DNA of 64,000 nt from Planktotalea frisia. Lineage in GTDB: Bacteria; Pseudomonadota; Alphaproteobacteria; Rhodobacterales; Rhodobacteraceae. Under the pieces are notes generated by a model. It did no database searches. It was not told the origin of the DNA and was given only the letters and a program-made list of their open reading frames with translations. The DNA lies in assembly GCF_001890925.1 (NCBI RefSeq), contig NZ_MLCB01000126.1:37790-101789 (forward strand). Direction: 5' to 3'. The translations under genes were made by a program, and so were the position numbers. This document shows, in pieces, positions 52,428 to 62,622 of the stretch (the first letter of the stretch is position 1; each line of letters opens with the position of its first letter).

Positions 52428-53426
52428 ATGACAACTTATGCAATCAATGGTCTCGGCCGTATCGGAAAATTAGCGCTGCGCCCGCTGCTCGAAAGTGGTG
52501 CTGAAATCGCGTTTCTCAATGACGCAGTAGGCGATCCAGAAATGCACGCGCATTTGCTGGAATTTGACACTGTGCATGGCCGATGGAACGCAGACTTCAC
52601 CTACGACGACAACAGCATAACGATTGATGGCACACAACTTTCGCTTTGCAAAACACGCAATCTCGACGAACTGCCGCTCAAAGGCGTCGATGTGGTCATT
52701 GATTGCACGGGCGCGTTTAAAACCAAAGCCAAGCTCGCGCCATATTTTGCTGCTGGCGTTAAAAAGGTCATCGTCTCCGCCCCTGTTAAAGACGGCAATG
52801 CGGCAAATATCGTCTATGGCGTGAACAATCATGACTATGATCCGAACACGCAAAACATCGTTACAGCGGCGTCTTGTACAACCAATTGTCTCGCCCCCGT
52901 CGTGAAAGTCATTCATGAAAACCTTGGGATCAAGCACGGCTCAATCACGTCGATCCATGATGTCACCAACACGCAAACGATCGTTGATCGCCCTGCAAAG
53001 GATCTTCGCCGCGCGCGTTCGGCACTCAACTCTTTGATCCCAACCACCACAGGGTCTGCCACAGCAATCACCCTGATTTATCCTGAACTAAAGGGTAAGT
53101 TAAACGGCCACGCAGTGCGCGTGCCTTTGCTCAATGCCTCGCTGACAGATTGTGTGTTCGAGGTAGAGCGGGCAACGACCACAGACGAGGTAAACGCGTT
53201 CTTTAAAGAAGCGTCCGAGGGCGCGCTCAAGGGGATCCTTGGTTACGAGACCCGCCCACTTGTCTCTGCGGATTACGTGAATGATCCGCGCAGCACGATC
53301 ATCGACGGTCCGTCTACGATGGTCATCAACGGCACACAGGTGAAAATCTATGCCTGGTATGACAATGAATGGGGCTACGCGAACCGCCTTGTCGACGTGG
53401 CGCGTATGGTGGGCGACGCTCTGTGA
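52428..53426 (+). CDS. ArsJ-associated glyceraldehyde-3-phosphate dehydrogenase
   Basis: A 332-residue GAPDH of the type linked to arsenate resistance: it uses arsenate in place of phosphate to form 1-arseno-3-phosphoglycerate, which ArsJ exports. The NAD-binding start is [17 protein letters not shown]; the catalytic cysteine is in [29 protein letters not shown] is at the end. The assignment to the arsenate type rests on the 4-base overlap with arsJ and sequence features such as [20 protein letters not shown] glycolytic role cannot be excluded from sequence alone. No arsR is adjacent. Confidence 0.9.
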   Translation: MTTYAINGLGRIGKLALRPLLESGAEIAFLNDAVGDPEMHAHLLEFDTVHGRWNADFTYDDNSITIDGTQLSLCKTRNLDELPLKGVDVVIDCTGAFKTKAKLAPYFAAGVKKVIVSAPVKDGNAANIVYGVNNHDYDPNTQNIVTAASCTTNCLAPVVKVIHENLGIKHGSITSIHDVTNTQTIVDRPAKDLRRARSALNSLIPTTTGSATAITLIYPELKGKLNGHAVRVPLLNASLTDCVFEVERATTTDEVNAFFKEASEGALKGILGYETRPLVSADYVNDPRSTIIDGPSTMVINGTQVKIYAWYDNEWGYANRLVDVARMVGDAL

Positions 53427-54649
53427 GCAGGCGGGCGGGTTTTGCGGCCTATCTGGTCGTAACGGCCGCCTATTGGGCGTTCATGCTCACGGATGGTGCC
53501 CTGCGGATGCTCGTGCTCTTGCACTTCCACACGCTTGGCTTTTCACCGGTTCAGCTTGCCTATCTTTTTGTGCTCTACGAGATAGCGGGGGTTGTCACCA
53601 ACCTCTGTGCTGGTTGGCTCGCCGCGCGCTTTGGTTTGACGCGCACACTTTACGCGGGGCTGGAATTGCAAATCATTGCGCTGCTCGCTTTGGCACAGCT
53701 TGACCCCTCGTGGAGCGTCGCAGGGTCAGTCATCTTCGTGATGTGCGTGCAAGGGCTTTCCGGTGTCGCAAAGGATCTCGCCAAGATGAGCAGCAAGTCG
53801 GCTGTGAAACTGCTCGCACCTAGCAAGGACGGCGCGTTGTTCAAATGGGTGGCTGTGCTAACCGGTTCCAAGAATGCGGTGAAGGGTTTGGGCTTTTTGC
53901 TCGGTGCGGCGTTGCTCGCGGTGCTTGGGTTCAAGGGGGCGGTCTTTGTGATGGCGAGCGTTTTAACGGTGATCCTTGCCTTGGTGATGCTGAGGATGCC
54001 GGATGGCCTACCCAAAGGCATGAAAGGTGTGAAATTCAGCGCTGTTTTCTCAAAAAATGTGGACGTGAACTGGCTCAGCCTCGCGCGGGTATTCCTATTT
54101 GCAGCGCGCGACGTGTGGTTCGTCGTTGGCATCCCGATCTACTTCTACTCAGTCTGGTCGGATGGCACGGAGGCAGGCAACAAAGCCGCATTCTTTATGA
54201 TCGGTAGCTTCATGGCGCTCTGGGTGATCAGCTACGGTGTGGTGCAGGGATTTGCGCCAAAGCTGCTGTCGAAATTACCAGTGCAAAGCGCGTCGGGGCT
54301 GGCAGCAAGCCTTGCGATTTTGCCCTTGGCGTTGGCACTTTTGGTCTGGTTTGAGGCTTCAGGATTAACTTTGCTCGTCGTGCTTGGTCTTTTCCTTTTT
54401 GGCGCGCTGTTCGCACTAAATTCAGCGCTGCATTCTTATCTGATCTTACGCTTCACAACAGCAGAACGTGTCACTCTGGACGTTGGGTTCTACTATATGG
54501 CCAACGCAGCCGGACGGCTCATTGGCACTGTTCTCTCAGGAGTGAGTTATCAGTTGGGGGGATTGACGCTATGTCTATTCGTGGCGGGGTTCATGCTCGC
54601 CATCAGCGCTCTCGTGGCGCGTCGGTTGCCAGTCGTAGACCTGAGCTAA
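53423..54649 (+). CDS. arsJ: organoarsenical efflux MFS transporter ArsJ
   Basis: A 408-residue major facilitator protein of about twelve helices. The N-terminal [40 protein letters not shown] and later [19 protein letters not shown] are typical of ArsJ. It extrudes 1-arseno-3-phosphoglycerate made by the upstream GAPDH. The start is GTG overlapping the gapdh stop by four bases (GTGA), giving [12 protein letters not shown]; the ATG at 53369 lies inside gapdh in another frame. The gene ends in a structure shared with the convergent icd. Confidence 0.93.
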   Translation: MSRRAGFAAYLVVTAAYWAFMLTDGALRMLVLLHFHTLGFSPVQLAYLFVLYEIAGVVTNLCAGWLAARFGLTRTLYAGLELQIIALLALAQLDPSWSVAGSVIFVMCVQGLSGVAKDLAKMSSKSAVKLLAPSKDGALFKWVAVLTGSKNAVKGLGFLLGAALLAVLGFKGAVFVMASVLTVILALVMLRMPDGLPKGMKGVKFSAVFSKNVDVNWLSLARVFLFAARDVWFVVGIPIYFYSVWSDGTEAGNKAAFFMIGSFMALWVISYGVVQGFAPKLLSKLPVQSASGLAASLAILPLALALLVWFEASGLTLLVVLGLFLFGALFALNSALHSYLILRFTTAERVTLDVGFYYMANAAGRLIGTVLSGVSYQLGGLTLCLFVAGFMLAISALVARRLPVVDLS

Positions 54650-54697
54650 CGAGGAAAGGTCGCGCGCTTTTCACAACGCACGACCCATATTTCGTTA
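54647..54697. terminator. bidirectional terminator-like structure between arsJ and icd
   Basis: An inner GGTCGCGCG / CGCACGACC stem (one mismatch) is enclosed by TAACGA / TCGTTA, whose first and last triplets are the stop codons of arsJ and icd. The loop contains CTTTTCACAA. There is no strong T-run on either side. Confidence 0.55.
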
Positions 54698-56884
54698 ACC
54701 AATGATCGCGTTCAGCGTCGCAGACGGACGCATCACAGCAGCTGTTTTCGCAGCATTGCCGTGATAATAACCACCCAGGTCAACGGCAGGGCCTTGCGCG
54801 CCTGCCAACTCGGACAAGATCGCAGTCTCACCGGACGCAAGCGCCTGCGCGATTGGTACGAAATGTGCGGCAAGCTCGGCATCATCGCTTTGTGTCGCCA
54901 ATGCATCGGCCCAATAGCGCGCGAACCAGTAGTGGCTGTCGCGGTTGTCCGGCTCACCGACTTTACGCGACGGTGAATTGCCGTTGTCGAGAATGCCTTG
55001 CGTCGCAGCTTCTACGGCAAGACCCAGCACACGTGCCTTTTCGTTGCCTTTGGCATCGGCGAGGAACTTCAGGCTCTCACCCAATGCGCAAAACTCGCCA
55101 AGGCTGTCCCAACGCAAGTGGTTCTCTTCCATGAGCTGCTGCACGTGCTTGGGGGCAGAGCCACCAGCACCTGTTTCAAACAGACCGCCGCCGTTCATCA
55201 GTTTCACGATGGAGAGCATCTTGGCCGAGGTCGCAAGCTCAAGGATCGGGAACAGGTCCGTCAGGTAGTCACGCAATACGTTGCCGGTGATCGCGATGGA
55301 ATTTTCACCCTTCGTGATCGTCTCCAGCGAGGCGCGTGTCGCTTCGCGTGGGGCCATGATCTGGAACTTATCCGCAACGCCCTGCGCCTCTAGGATCGGT
55401 GTCACGTAAGCAATCAGCTCCGCGTCATGCGCGCGGTCTGCGTCGAGCCAGAAAATCGCTTCAATGCCTTCGGCCTTTTGACGTGAAATGGCGAGGTTGA
55501 CCCAATCTTCGATAGGAGCCTTGCGCGTGGAGGCAGAGCGCCAGATGTCACCCTCTTCAACCTTGTGCTCATGCAAAACCGTGCCATCATCGAGGATCAT
55601 TTTGACCGTGCCAGCGGCGGGCATTTCGAAGGTTGTCGGGTGAGAGCCGTACTCTTCCGCCTTTTGCGCCATCAGGCCGATGTTTTGCACTGTGCCTGCG
55701 GTCGCTGGGTTCAGCGCGCCATTTTCTTTGAAGAACTTAATGGATTCGTCATAGATCGGGGCATACGAGTTGTCGGGAATGACGCAGTTTGTATCGCTCT
55801 CTTTGCCGTCAGGCCCCCAACCTTTGCCGCCTGCGCGGATCAACGCGGGCATGGATGCGTCAATAATCACGTCAGAGGGAACATGCAGGTTGGTGATGCC
55901 TTTGTCGCTGTCCACCATATACATGGGCGGGCGCTTGTTCATGCATGCGTCAATCGCGGACATGATCTCAGGCTTGCCCTTTACGCGCTCAAGCAGGTCG
56001 CCCAAGCCGGAATTCGGGTTCACACCAAGGTCTGCCATTTCAGGGCCGTAGATGTCGAAGACAGGTTTGAGAAAGACCTTAACCGCGTGACCAAAGATGA
56101 TCGGGTCGGAAACCTTCATCATCGTGGCTTTCATGTGCAAGGAGAAGAGCGTGCCCTCTTCCTTGGTGCTCGCGATTTCCTGCGCGAGGAACGTATCAAG
56201 GGCGGCTGCGCTCATGAAGGTCGCATCGACAACTGTGCCTGCGGGGTAGCTGATACCCTCTTTCAGTACAGTTTCACCAGTTGCTGTTTCCAGCACGATC
56301 TTAGCGGTTGCCTCTTTCGCGAGTGTCGCGGATTTCTCGTTAGAGAAGAAGTCGCCGCCTGTCATCGAAGACACACGCGTTTTGCTTGCGCCTGTCCACG
56401 CGCCCATGCGGTGCGGGTTGCTTTGCGCGTAGCTTTTGACAGCTTTCGCCGCGCGGCGATCAGAGTTGCCTTCGCGCAGAACAGGGTTAACGGCAGAACC
56501 TTTGATCGTGTCGTATTTCGCACGGATCGCTTTTTCCGCTTCGGTGGATGGCGCTTCTGGGTAATCAGGAAGTGCGAAACCTTGCGATTGCAGTTCTTTC
56601 ACTGCTTCAACCAATTGCGGCACAGAGGCTGAAATGTTGGGAAGTTTGATTACGTTGGCGTCAGGCGTTTTTACCAATTTGCCAAGCTCAGCAAGATCGT
56701 CTGATTGCTGCTGCTCTGCGCTCAACGCCTCTGGGAACGTTGCCAAGATGCGGCCCGCGAGCGAGATGTCTTTAGTGCCAACAGACACGCCCGCCGCAGA
56801 GGCGAATTTCTGGATGATCGGCAAGAAGGATGCGGACGCAAGTTCCGGTGCTTCGTCAACTTTGGTGTAGATAATATCGGACAT
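54695..56884 (-). CDS. icd: monomeric NADP-dependent isocitrate dehydrogenase
   Basis: A 729-residue monomeric IDH (IDH-II type) that converts isocitrate to 2-oxoglutarate with NADPH formation. Signature stretches include [57 protein letters not shown] and [18 protein letters not shown]. The ATG at 56884 has GAGG upstream; four more codons to 56896 are possible. The gene stands alone between arsJ (convergent) and the acyl-CoA operon. A 355-codon antisense frame inside it is a shadow. Confidence 0.97.
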   Translation of the reverse strand: MSDIIYTKVDEAPELASASFLPIIQKFASAAGVSVGTKDISLAGRILATFPEALSAEQQQSDDLAELGKLVKTPDANVIKLPNISASVPQLVEAVKELQSQGFALPDYPEAPSTEAEKAIRAKYDTIKGSAVNPVLREGNSDRRAAKAVKSYAQSNPHRMGAWTGASKTRVSSMTGGDFFSNEKSATLAKEATAKIVLETATGETVLKEGISYPAGTVVDATFMSAAALDTFLAQEIASTKEEGTLFSLHMKATMMKVSDPIIFGHAVKVFLKPVFDIYGPEMADLGVNPNSGLGDLLERVKGKPEIMSAIDACMNKRPPMYMVDSDKGITNLHVPSDVIIDASMPALIRAGGKGWGPDGKESDTNCVIPDNSYAPIYDESIKFFKENGALNPATAGTVQNIGLMAQKAEEYGSHPTTFEMPAAGTVKMILDDGTVLHEHKVEEGDIWRSASTRKAPIEDWVNLAISRQKAEGIEAIFWLDADRAHDAELIAYVTPILEAQGVADKFQIMAPREATRASLETITKGENSIAITGNVLRDYLTDLFPILELATSAKMLSIVKLMNGGGLFETGAGGSAPKHVQQLMEENHLRWDSLGEFCALGESLKFLADAKGNEKARVLGLAVEAATQGILDNGNSPSRKVGEPDNRDSHYWFARYWADALATQSDDAELAAHFVPIAQALASGETAILSELAGAQGPAVDLGGYYHGNAAKTAAVMRPSATLNAIIG

Positions 56885-57008
56885 GGAAAACCTCATAAGA
56901 TCGGGAGTTGGCCTGTCTCTAAAGGATCAATTTAGAATCGTCTACAGTATACCGTTGTATGCATTGCCGCAGTTGATGAAGATTTTCCCTACTTTTCTTT
57001 AAATTTGA

Positions 57009-58223
57009 TCAAATTATCGCTTTCTCCTCAAAAGTATGACCAGAGGTGATCCGCTCGAACCCGAATGGAGCCATATCAAGTGAGCGATATTCGCCGCAGA
57101 CCAGCCATTCCGCCGTCGCGCGCCCCATCGCAGGGCTTTGCTGCAAACCGTGACCGGAAAAGCCATTCAGGAAAACGAAGTTCGTGATCTCAGGATGCGC
57201 GCCAAGGACCGCATTCTTATCAAACGTGTTGTAGGCATAATGCCCTGCCCATTCCGTGACGATCTTGATCGCCTCAAACTGTGGAATGCGCGTCGCAATA
57301 ATTGGCCAAACGTGGTTTTCCCAACGACCATGATCCATCGTGAAATCGTTTGGATCAACAGGGACGTCATCCTCTGGCTCTGGCGGGCCACCCGCGAGAT
57401 ATGTTTTCGGGCCATCTTGACGGAAGTGCACCCCTGATGGGTCAATCGTCAGCGGAAGATCCTGATCCAGCGGTTGCTCTGCACTGAAGATCCAAGTGAA
57501 GCGTTTGCGTGGTTCAACGGGCAACTCGATCCCCGCCATTTTTGCGGTTAGCGCACCACGTGGGCCAGAAGCGTTCACCACTTGGCCGCATTCGATCACC
57601 TCACCGGTTTCCAAAGTGATCGAGCGCACTTTGCCACCCTCCACATTCATCGCAACCGCGCGGTTGGTGACATATTCGACGCCATTGTCTTTCGCAGAGC
57701 GCCGCCACCAGTCAAACACAGTGCCACCGTCCCAATATCCTTCGTCTTTGAGGTTAATGGAGCCGAGCACCACGTCATCGACGCTATAAAAAGGATAGCG
57801 TGCTTTTATCTCTTGCGCGCTCAGCAACTGCGTCTCTGCACCAGCGGCGAGTTGCACCTGCTGGTTCTCGCGCAGCACATTTGCGAAACCGTCGTTATCA
57901 GCCAAATACATATAGCCGTAGTTTTGAATATCGAGCTCAGGCACGCGCGTGTCGCCACCCATATACTCACGAATGTTCTTTACGAAATCCGCCGCAAATT
58001 GCGAGATACGCACGTTCAACTCATTGGAGAACTGCTGGCGCATGCAGGAATTCGTATGCGCGGTAGAGCTGTTGACATAGCTGCTGTCCATCTCAATCAC
58101 GAGGCATGAGCCGTCAAAGTCCGGGTTCGTTGAAAGGAACCAAGCGGTAGACGACCCCATCATCGCGCCACCAATGATAACAACGTCGTAGTTGGCTTTC
58201 TGCGGAGTTTGAAACGCACTCAT
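57009..58223 (-). CDS. FAD-dependent oxidoreductase (DAO/sarcosine-oxidase-like)
   Basis: A 404-residue DAO-superfamily flavoprotein. The FAD motif is VVIIGGAMMGSSTAWFL near residue 15; VNASGPRGALTAKMAG is the second dinucleotide-associated block, and FLNGFSGHGLQQSPAMGRA is the C-terminal signature. Such enzymes oxidise sarcosine, glycine-betaine derivatives or other amino acids; the substrate is unknown. It is the last gene of a five-gene minus-strand operon and overlaps the rhodanese stop by four bases. Confidence 0.9.
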   Translation of the reverse strand: MSAFQTPQKANYDVVIIGGAMMGSSTAWFLSTNPDFDGSCLVIEMDSSYVNSSTAHTNSCMRQQFSNELNVRISQFAADFVKNIREYMGGDTRVPELDIQNYGYMYLADNDGFANVLRENQQVQLAAGAETQLLSAQEIKARYPFYSVDDVVLGSINLKDEGYWDGGTVFDWWRRSAKDNGVEYVTNRAVAMNVEGGKVRSITLETGEVIECGQVVNASGPRGALTAKMAGIELPVEPRKRFTWIFSAEQPLDQDLPLTIDPSGVHFRQDGPKTYLAGGPPEPEDDVPVDPNDFTMDHGRWENHVWPIIATRIPQFEAIKIVTEWAGHYAYNTFDKNAVLGAHPEITNFVFLNGFSGHGLQQSPAMGRATAEWLVCGEYRSLDMAPFGFERITSGHTFEEKAII

Positions 58224-58612
58224 TCAGCGCGCTCGACTGGACCGCCTTGGGCTTCCCAAGTGGAAAACCCTTCGCGTAGATGTGCGGCCTCAAAGCCCAT
58301 GCTCTTCAATGTTTGCACAGTCAAAGCAGAGCGCCATCCGGAAGCGCAGTGAAACACAAACTGTTTGTCTTCACCAAAGATCGCTTTGAAATAGGGGCTG
58401 TCAGGATCAACCCAAAATTCGATCATCCCGCGCGGCGCATGAAAGCTGCCGGGAACAAAGCCGACACGCTGACGTTCACGCACATCACGAATATCGACTA
58501 CAACCACGTTGGGATCATCCAGCATGCCAATCAACTCAAGCGTTTCAATCTCGCGGATTTCGCTGCGTGCTTTTGCGACCATTTCGGCGGCTGTCGTGGT
58601 TAATTTCTGCAT
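58220..58612 (-). CDS. rhodanese-like sulfurtransferase
   Basis: A single-domain rhodanese of 130 residues. The active-site loop is FHCASGWRSAL, with the persulfide-forming Cys; VVDIRDVRERQRVGFVPGSF is the N-terminal motif and LREGFSTWEAQGGPVE the C-terminal end. It probably carries sulfane sulfur, but the operon context (acyl-CoA genes and an amine-type oxidase) gives no clear acceptor. It is spaced nine bases after the CoA-transferase stop. Confidence 0.92.
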   Translation of the reverse strand: MQKLTTTAAEMVAKARSEIREIETLELIGMLDDPNVVVVDIRDVRERQRVGFVPGSFHAPRGMIEFWVDPDSPYFKAIFGEDKQFVFHCASGWRSALTVQTLKSMGFEAAHLREGFSTWEAQGGPVERAE

Positions 58613-58621
58613 TGGTTTTCC

Positions 58622-59800
58622 TTAGATCACGCCTTGCTCTTTCAGGGCGTCTATTTCGTCTGATTTGAAACCTAATCCCTGCAAAATCGCAAGAGTTTGC
58701 TGCCCAAGAGCGGGAATAGCGTCCATCCGAGGTTCAGCACCTCCCAAACCACCCGGCGGGATCAGCGCAGGCATGGGTCCGACAGGACTGTCGACCTCAC
58801 GCCAGCGGTCCCGTGCTTGCAACTGCGGATGCGCCCAAAGCCCCGCCATATCGTTCATACGCGCATTGGCGATGCCTGCTGCGCTGAGCTTGGCGATCAC
58901 CTCTTCAGAGGTCCATTTGGAAAAAGCAGATAAGATAATCGCCGTGAGCTCCAATTTATGCGCAGAGCGATCCGCGTTAGTGGCAAAGCGCGCGTCGGTT
59001 ACTAACGCGGGTTCATCGAGGATTTCTTTGCAAAAAATCGACCATTCGCGCGCGTTCTGAAGCCCGAGCATGACCTCCTTGCCATCGCCTGCAAAGAACG
59101 GGCCATAAGGAAAGATCGTCGCATGAGCCGCACCTGCGCGGGCAGGGGGCGTGGCGTCGTCAGTGGCGTAATACATCGGATAACCAATCCATTCTGCCAA
59201 AGCTTCCAGCATTGAGATGTTGATTTCCACGCCTTTGCCCGTTTTTCCACGTTGAATGAGCGCAGCAAGAATGTTGGAATAAGCATACATGCCAGCGGCG
59301 ATATCGGCGACGGAAATGCCTGCCTTGCTGGGGTGCGCATCGGTGCCTGTGATCGATAGAAACCCGGCTTCGGCTTGGATTAAGAGGTCATAAGCCTTGC
59401 GATCGGTTTCGGGTCCATCAGGGCCGTAGCCAGAGACGTTGCAAACGATGAGTTTTTCGTGCGAGTCGTGCAGCGCCTCGAAGCCAAGCCCCATGCGGTC
59501 CGCGGCACCGGGCGCAAGGTTCTGCACAAGCACATCTGCTTCGCTCAGAAGTTTACGCAAAATATCCATACCAGCATCGGATTTCAGATCCAGCGCCAAG
59601 CTCTCTTTGGAGCGGTTGGTCCACACAAAATGTGAAGACATGCCGCGTGCACGGGTATCATAGCCGCGCGCAAAATCGCCGGTTGCTGGCCGTTCAATCT
59701 TGATGACACGCGCGCCGAGATCAGCCAGTTGACGGCTCGCGAAAGGGGCAGCAACGGCATGTTCCAGCGCGATGACGGTGATCCCATCCAGCGGCGACAT
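58622..59800 (-). CDS. CaiB/BaiF family (class III) CoA transferase
   Basis: A 392-residue class III CoA transferase that moves CoA between carboxylic acids. Diagnostic features are VIALEHAVAAPFASRQLADL with LGARVIKIERP, the catalytic Asp in the KSDAGMDILRKLLSEADVLV / NLAPGAADRMGLG region, and YDLLIQAEAGFLSITG. It follows the acyl-CoA dehydrogenase directly (stop at 59801). With MaoC-like and dehydrogenase neighbours it likely activates and processes a carboxylic acid as a CoA ester; the acid is unknown. Confidence 0.92.
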   Translation of the reverse strand: MSPLDGITVIALEHAVAAPFASRQLADLGARVIKIERPATGDFARGYDTRARGMSSHFVWTNRSKESLALDLKSDAGMDILRKLLSEADVLVQNLAPGAADRMGLGFEALHDSHEKLIVCNVSGYGPDGPETDRKAYDLLIQAEAGFLSITGTDAHPSKAGISVADIAAGMYAYSNILAALIQRGKTGKGVEINISMLEALAEWIGYPMYYATDDATPPARAGAAHATIFPYGPFFAGDGKEVMLGLQNAREWSIFCKEILDEPALVTDARFATNADRSAHKLELTAIILSAFSKWTSEEVIAKLSAAGIANARMNDMAGLWAHPQLQARDRWREVDSPVGPMPALIPPGGLGGAEPRMDAIPALGQQTLAILQGLGFKSDEIDALKEQGVI

Positions 59801-60952
59801 TTAGAATGACCTCGGCAGGCCAAGCACATGCTCGGCAACGTAGGATAGGATGAGGTTGGTTGAGATCGGTGCCACTTGATAAAGCCGGGTTTCGCGGAAT
59901 TTGCGTTCAACGTCGTATTCAGCGGCAAAGCCGAAACCGCCATGGAACTGGATGCAGGCGTTTGCCGCTTCCCAGCTTGCTTTCGCTGCGAGGTATTTCG
60001 CCATGTTGGCTTGCGCCCCGCAGGGCTCGCCCGCATCGAACAAACGGCAGGCCTCAAAGCGCATGAGATTGGCGGCTTCGATTTCGATATGTGCTTCTGC
60101 GATAGGGAATTGCACCCCTTGGTTTTGACCTATGGGACGGCCAAAAACTTCGCGGGTCTTTGCATACTCTGTCACTTTTTCGATGAACCAATACCCATCA
60201 CCGATGCACTCCGCCGCGATCAATGCGCGTTCGGCATTCAGCCCATCAAGGATGTATTTGAACCCCATCCCTTCTTCGCCAATAAGATTTTCAGCTGGTA
60301 TTTCGAGGTTGTCAAAGAACAGTTCGTTGGTTTCGTGGTTGACCATGTTCGGGATCGGTTTCACCTCTAGCCCGTTGCCGATGGCGTCGCGCAGATCGAC
60401 GATGAAGATCGACATGCCACGCGACTTTTTCGTGACGTCAGCCAAAGGCGTGGTTCGCGCGAGCAAGATCATCAGATCGGAGTGCTGAACGCGGCTGATC
60501 CAGACCTTTTGCCCGTTGATCACATATTTATCGCCGCGCTTTTCGGCTTTGGTTTTGATCTTGGTGGTGTCTGTGCCTGTGGTGGGTTCCGTCACGCCCA
60601 TGCTTTGCAAGCGCAGCTCGCCCGCTGCGATGCGTGGCAGGTATTTCTGCTTTTGCGCGTCCGAGCCGTGGCGCAAGAGCGTGCCCATATTATACATTTG
60701 CCCGTGACACGCACCGGAATTGCCGCCAGAGCGGTTGATCTCTTCCATGATCACGCTCGCCTCGGTCAGGCCAAGGCCCGAACCGCCGTATTCCTCAGGG
60801 ATCAGCGCAGCCATCCATCCGGCTTTGGTAAGTGCTTCTACGAAAGCGTCAGGATAGCCGCGTTCTGCATCGACCTTGCGGTGGTATTCAGGTGGAAATT
60901 CCGCGCAAAGCGCGCGCACGGCGTCGCGGATGTCTTGGTGGCTTTCGCTCAT
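59801..60952 (-). CDS. acyl-CoA dehydrogenase
   Basis: A 383-residue flavin-dependent acyl-CoA dehydrogenase. LQSMGVTEPTTGTDTT and VWISRVQHSDLMILLART are the FAD/substrate segments, NERALIAAE-like LNAERALIAAECIG and the C-terminal CIQFHGGFGFAAEYDVERKF are typical. It would pass electrons to ETF and the ETF-QO found at 21.9 kb. The ATG with AAGGAG six bases upstream overlaps the MaoC-like gene by four bases; the longer frame to 61015 is rejected. Chain specificity is unknown. Confidence 0.94.
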   Translation of the reverse strand: MSESHQDIRDAVRALCAEFPPEYHRKVDAERGYPDAFVEALTKAGWMAALIPEEYGGSGLGLTEASVIMEEINRSGGNSGACHGQMYNMGTLLRHGSDAQKQKYLPRIAAGELRLQSMGVTEPTTGTDTTKIKTKAEKRGDKYVINGQKVWISRVQHSDLMILLARTTPLADVTKKSRGMSIFIVDLRDAIGNGLEVKPIPNMVNHETNELFFDNLEIPAENLIGEEGMGFKYILDGLNAERALIAAECIGDGYWFIEKVTEYAKTREVFGRPIGQNQGVQFPIAEAHIEIEAANLMRFEACRLFDAGEPCGAQANMAKYLAAKASWEAANACIQFHGGFGFAAEYDVERKFRETRLYQVAPISTNLILSYVAEHVLGLPRSF

Positions 60953-61809
60953 GTCGGCTCCTTGAGGGTTGCGTGGCCTTGCATCGCCAAAGCGCCGTCT
61001 TCGCGCGCGATCCAAAGGGTGATTTTGTTGTCTTGCACGTAGGCTCCATGAACCGAAAAGTGCTGCGTGTCGAAGACAGGTGCGAGCGCGCGGAACTCGA
61101 AATGCGTGACCTCTGAGGCGGGGTATTCACGGCGCAACAGATCGAGCATCAAGGTCGCGAGCAAAGGACCATGCACGACAAGCCCGCCATATCCTTCGGT
61201 GCCTGTGCAAAACGGATGATCGTAATGGATGCGGTGGCCGTTGAACGTCAGAGCAGAGTAGCGGAACAGCAGAACCGGGTCGGGGTCGATTTTTCTAGAA
61301 AAATCGCTGCGCTCCGGGGCAGGCGAGGGTGCTGCGATGGGCGCGTCGGGATCAGGGAGTGCACGATAAACGATGTCCTGCTCTTCGTTGATGCAAAGCG
61401 TATCACCGACAAAAACCTCGTGGATGAGGGTAACAAAAACAAGATCACCGCTGCGTCCAGACTTATGGCGTACGCTTTTAACGGTCGAGCGTTTACTCAA
61501 CGAAGCGCCTATGCAAACAGGCGCGCGAAAATCCAGACGACTGCCTGCCCACATACGACGTGGCAGTGGGACAGGGGGTAAGAACCCTCCCAATGCCGCG
61601 TGACCATCATAGCCGCTGTCGCTTAGTTTATGGATTGGCAGAAAATGCAGCCAGTGCCATAGCGGGGGAAGCGTATCGCCAATTTCATGGATCTCATCAC
61701 GATCCAAAGTTGCAGCAAGCGCATTCGCGGGAAAAGACGCGATCAGATCATCACGCGTCTCGCTGCGGTTTTGCCAGCTTTGCAGGTGTTCAATGTCGAT
61801 CGTGCTCAT
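60949..61809 (-). CDS. MaoC-like hydratase, HTD2/mesaconyl-C4-CoA-hydratase type
   Basis: A 286-residue two-part hotdog protein. The N-terminal part contains PLWHWLHFLPIH and GFLPPVPLPRRMWAGSRLDF, typical of the FAS1-dehydratase/HTD2 group; the C-terminal part has LFRYSALTFNGHRIHYDHPF and GLVVHGPLLATLMLDLL, the hydratase motif with catalytic Asp/His. It first gene in the operon, so it would hydrate or dehydrate the CoA ester handled by the neighbours. Related proteins are mesaconyl-C4-CoA hydratases, but this substrate is not proven. Confidence 0.88.
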   Translation of the reverse strand: MSTIDIEHLQSWQNRSETRDDLIASFPANALAATLDRDEIHEIGDTLPPLWHWLHFLPIHKLSDSGYDGHAALGGFLPPVPLPRRMWAGSRLDFRAPVCIGASLSKRSTVKSVRHKSGRSGDLVFVTLIHEVFVGDTLCINEEQDIVYRALPDPDAPIAAPSPAPERSDFSRKIDPDPVLLFRYSALTFNGHRIHYDHPFCTGTEGYGGLVVHGPLLATLMLDLLRREYPASEVTHFEFRALAPVFDTQHFSVHGAYVQDNKITLWIAREDGALAMQGHATLKEPT

Positions 61810-61812
61810 GGT

Positions 61813-62622
61813 CTATCCTGTGATTGGTTCTCGCAGAAGGTTGAGCAGACTGCCAAGCGCAAAGCAAGCGGCAGCGACGCACACAATCGTCGGACCCGTG
61901 GGCGTGTCAAAGATATAAGCGGCACGCAAACCCGCGAGAGCAGAGAAACCACCAATCCCAGCAGCGATGATTGCCATACGTTCAGGCGTGCGCGCAAAGG
62001 GGCGGGCGGCAGCGGCAGGAATGATCAAAAGCGCAGCGATCAAAAGAACGCCAACAACTTTGATCGCAACAGCCACAACGAGGGCGAGCGCGATGGTAAG
62101 AACCATCTGTTCGCGCCGTGGTTCGATCCCGGCAGCAAAGGCCAGATCCGGGCTGAGTGTTGCGGTCAGCAGAGCGGACCAGCGCCACCAGAGCATCAAC
62201 ATAACAAGAGCAGCACCGCCCCAGATCACAGCAAGGTCGAGCCGTGATACAGCAAGAATGTCGCCAAAAAGGTAGGCCATCAAATCTATGCGCACACCTT
62301 GCAAGAACGACACGGCCACAAGACCAATCGCCAAGGCCGAATGCGCCATCACACCAAGCAGCGTGTCCATCGCATAACCACGACCCGATAGGGTTGAAAC
62401 CATCCATCCCATGAGCAAAGCGACAACAAGAACGCCACCAAAGATCGAGGTAGAAAAGGACAGCGCCAGAGCGATCCCAAGAATAGAGGCATGCGCGGTC
62501 GCTTCGCCAAAATAGGCCATGCGTCTCCAGACGACGAAACATCCCAAAGGGGCGGCGGCCAGCGCCACGCCAAGACCAGCGAGTGTGGCGCGTGCGAGAA
62601 AACTATCGAGAAAGTCCATCAC
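61813..62622 (-). CDS. znuB: zinc ABC transporter permease ZnuB
   Basis: A 269-residue ABC-3 family permease with about eight helices. Landmarks are LAAAPLGCFVVWRRMAYFGE, ATAHASILGIALALSF and VGVLLIAALLIIPAAAARPF. It forms the channel of the high-affinity zinc importer with ZnuC and the binding protein ZnuA. The ATG overlaps the znuC stop by four bases. It ends three bases before the MaoC-like gene start, so transcription may continue into the acyl-CoA operon. Confidence 0.94.
   Translation of the reverse strand: MMDFLDSFLARATLAGLGVALAAAPLGCFVVWRRMAYFGEATAHASILGIALALSFSTSIFGGVLVVALLMGWMVSTLSGRGYAMDTLLGVMAHSALAIGLVAVSFLQGVRIDLMAYLFGDILAVSRLDLAVIWGGAALVMLMLWWRWSALLTATLSPDLAFAAGIEPRREQMVLTIALALVVAVAIKVVGVLLIAALLIIPAAAARPFARTPERMAIIAAGIGGFSALAGLRAAYIFDTPTGPTIVCVAAACFALGSLLNLLREPITG

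Noticed and set aside
54647..54697. Possible REP element between arsJ and icd
   Set aside because: The hairpin lacks the TGCGTG/CACGCA core and is better explained as a shared terminator of convergent genes.
55565..56632. 355-codon open frame on the plus strand inside icd
   Set aside because: Antisense shadow of the monomeric isocitrate dehydrogenase; Cys/His/Arg-rich product without recognisable motifs.
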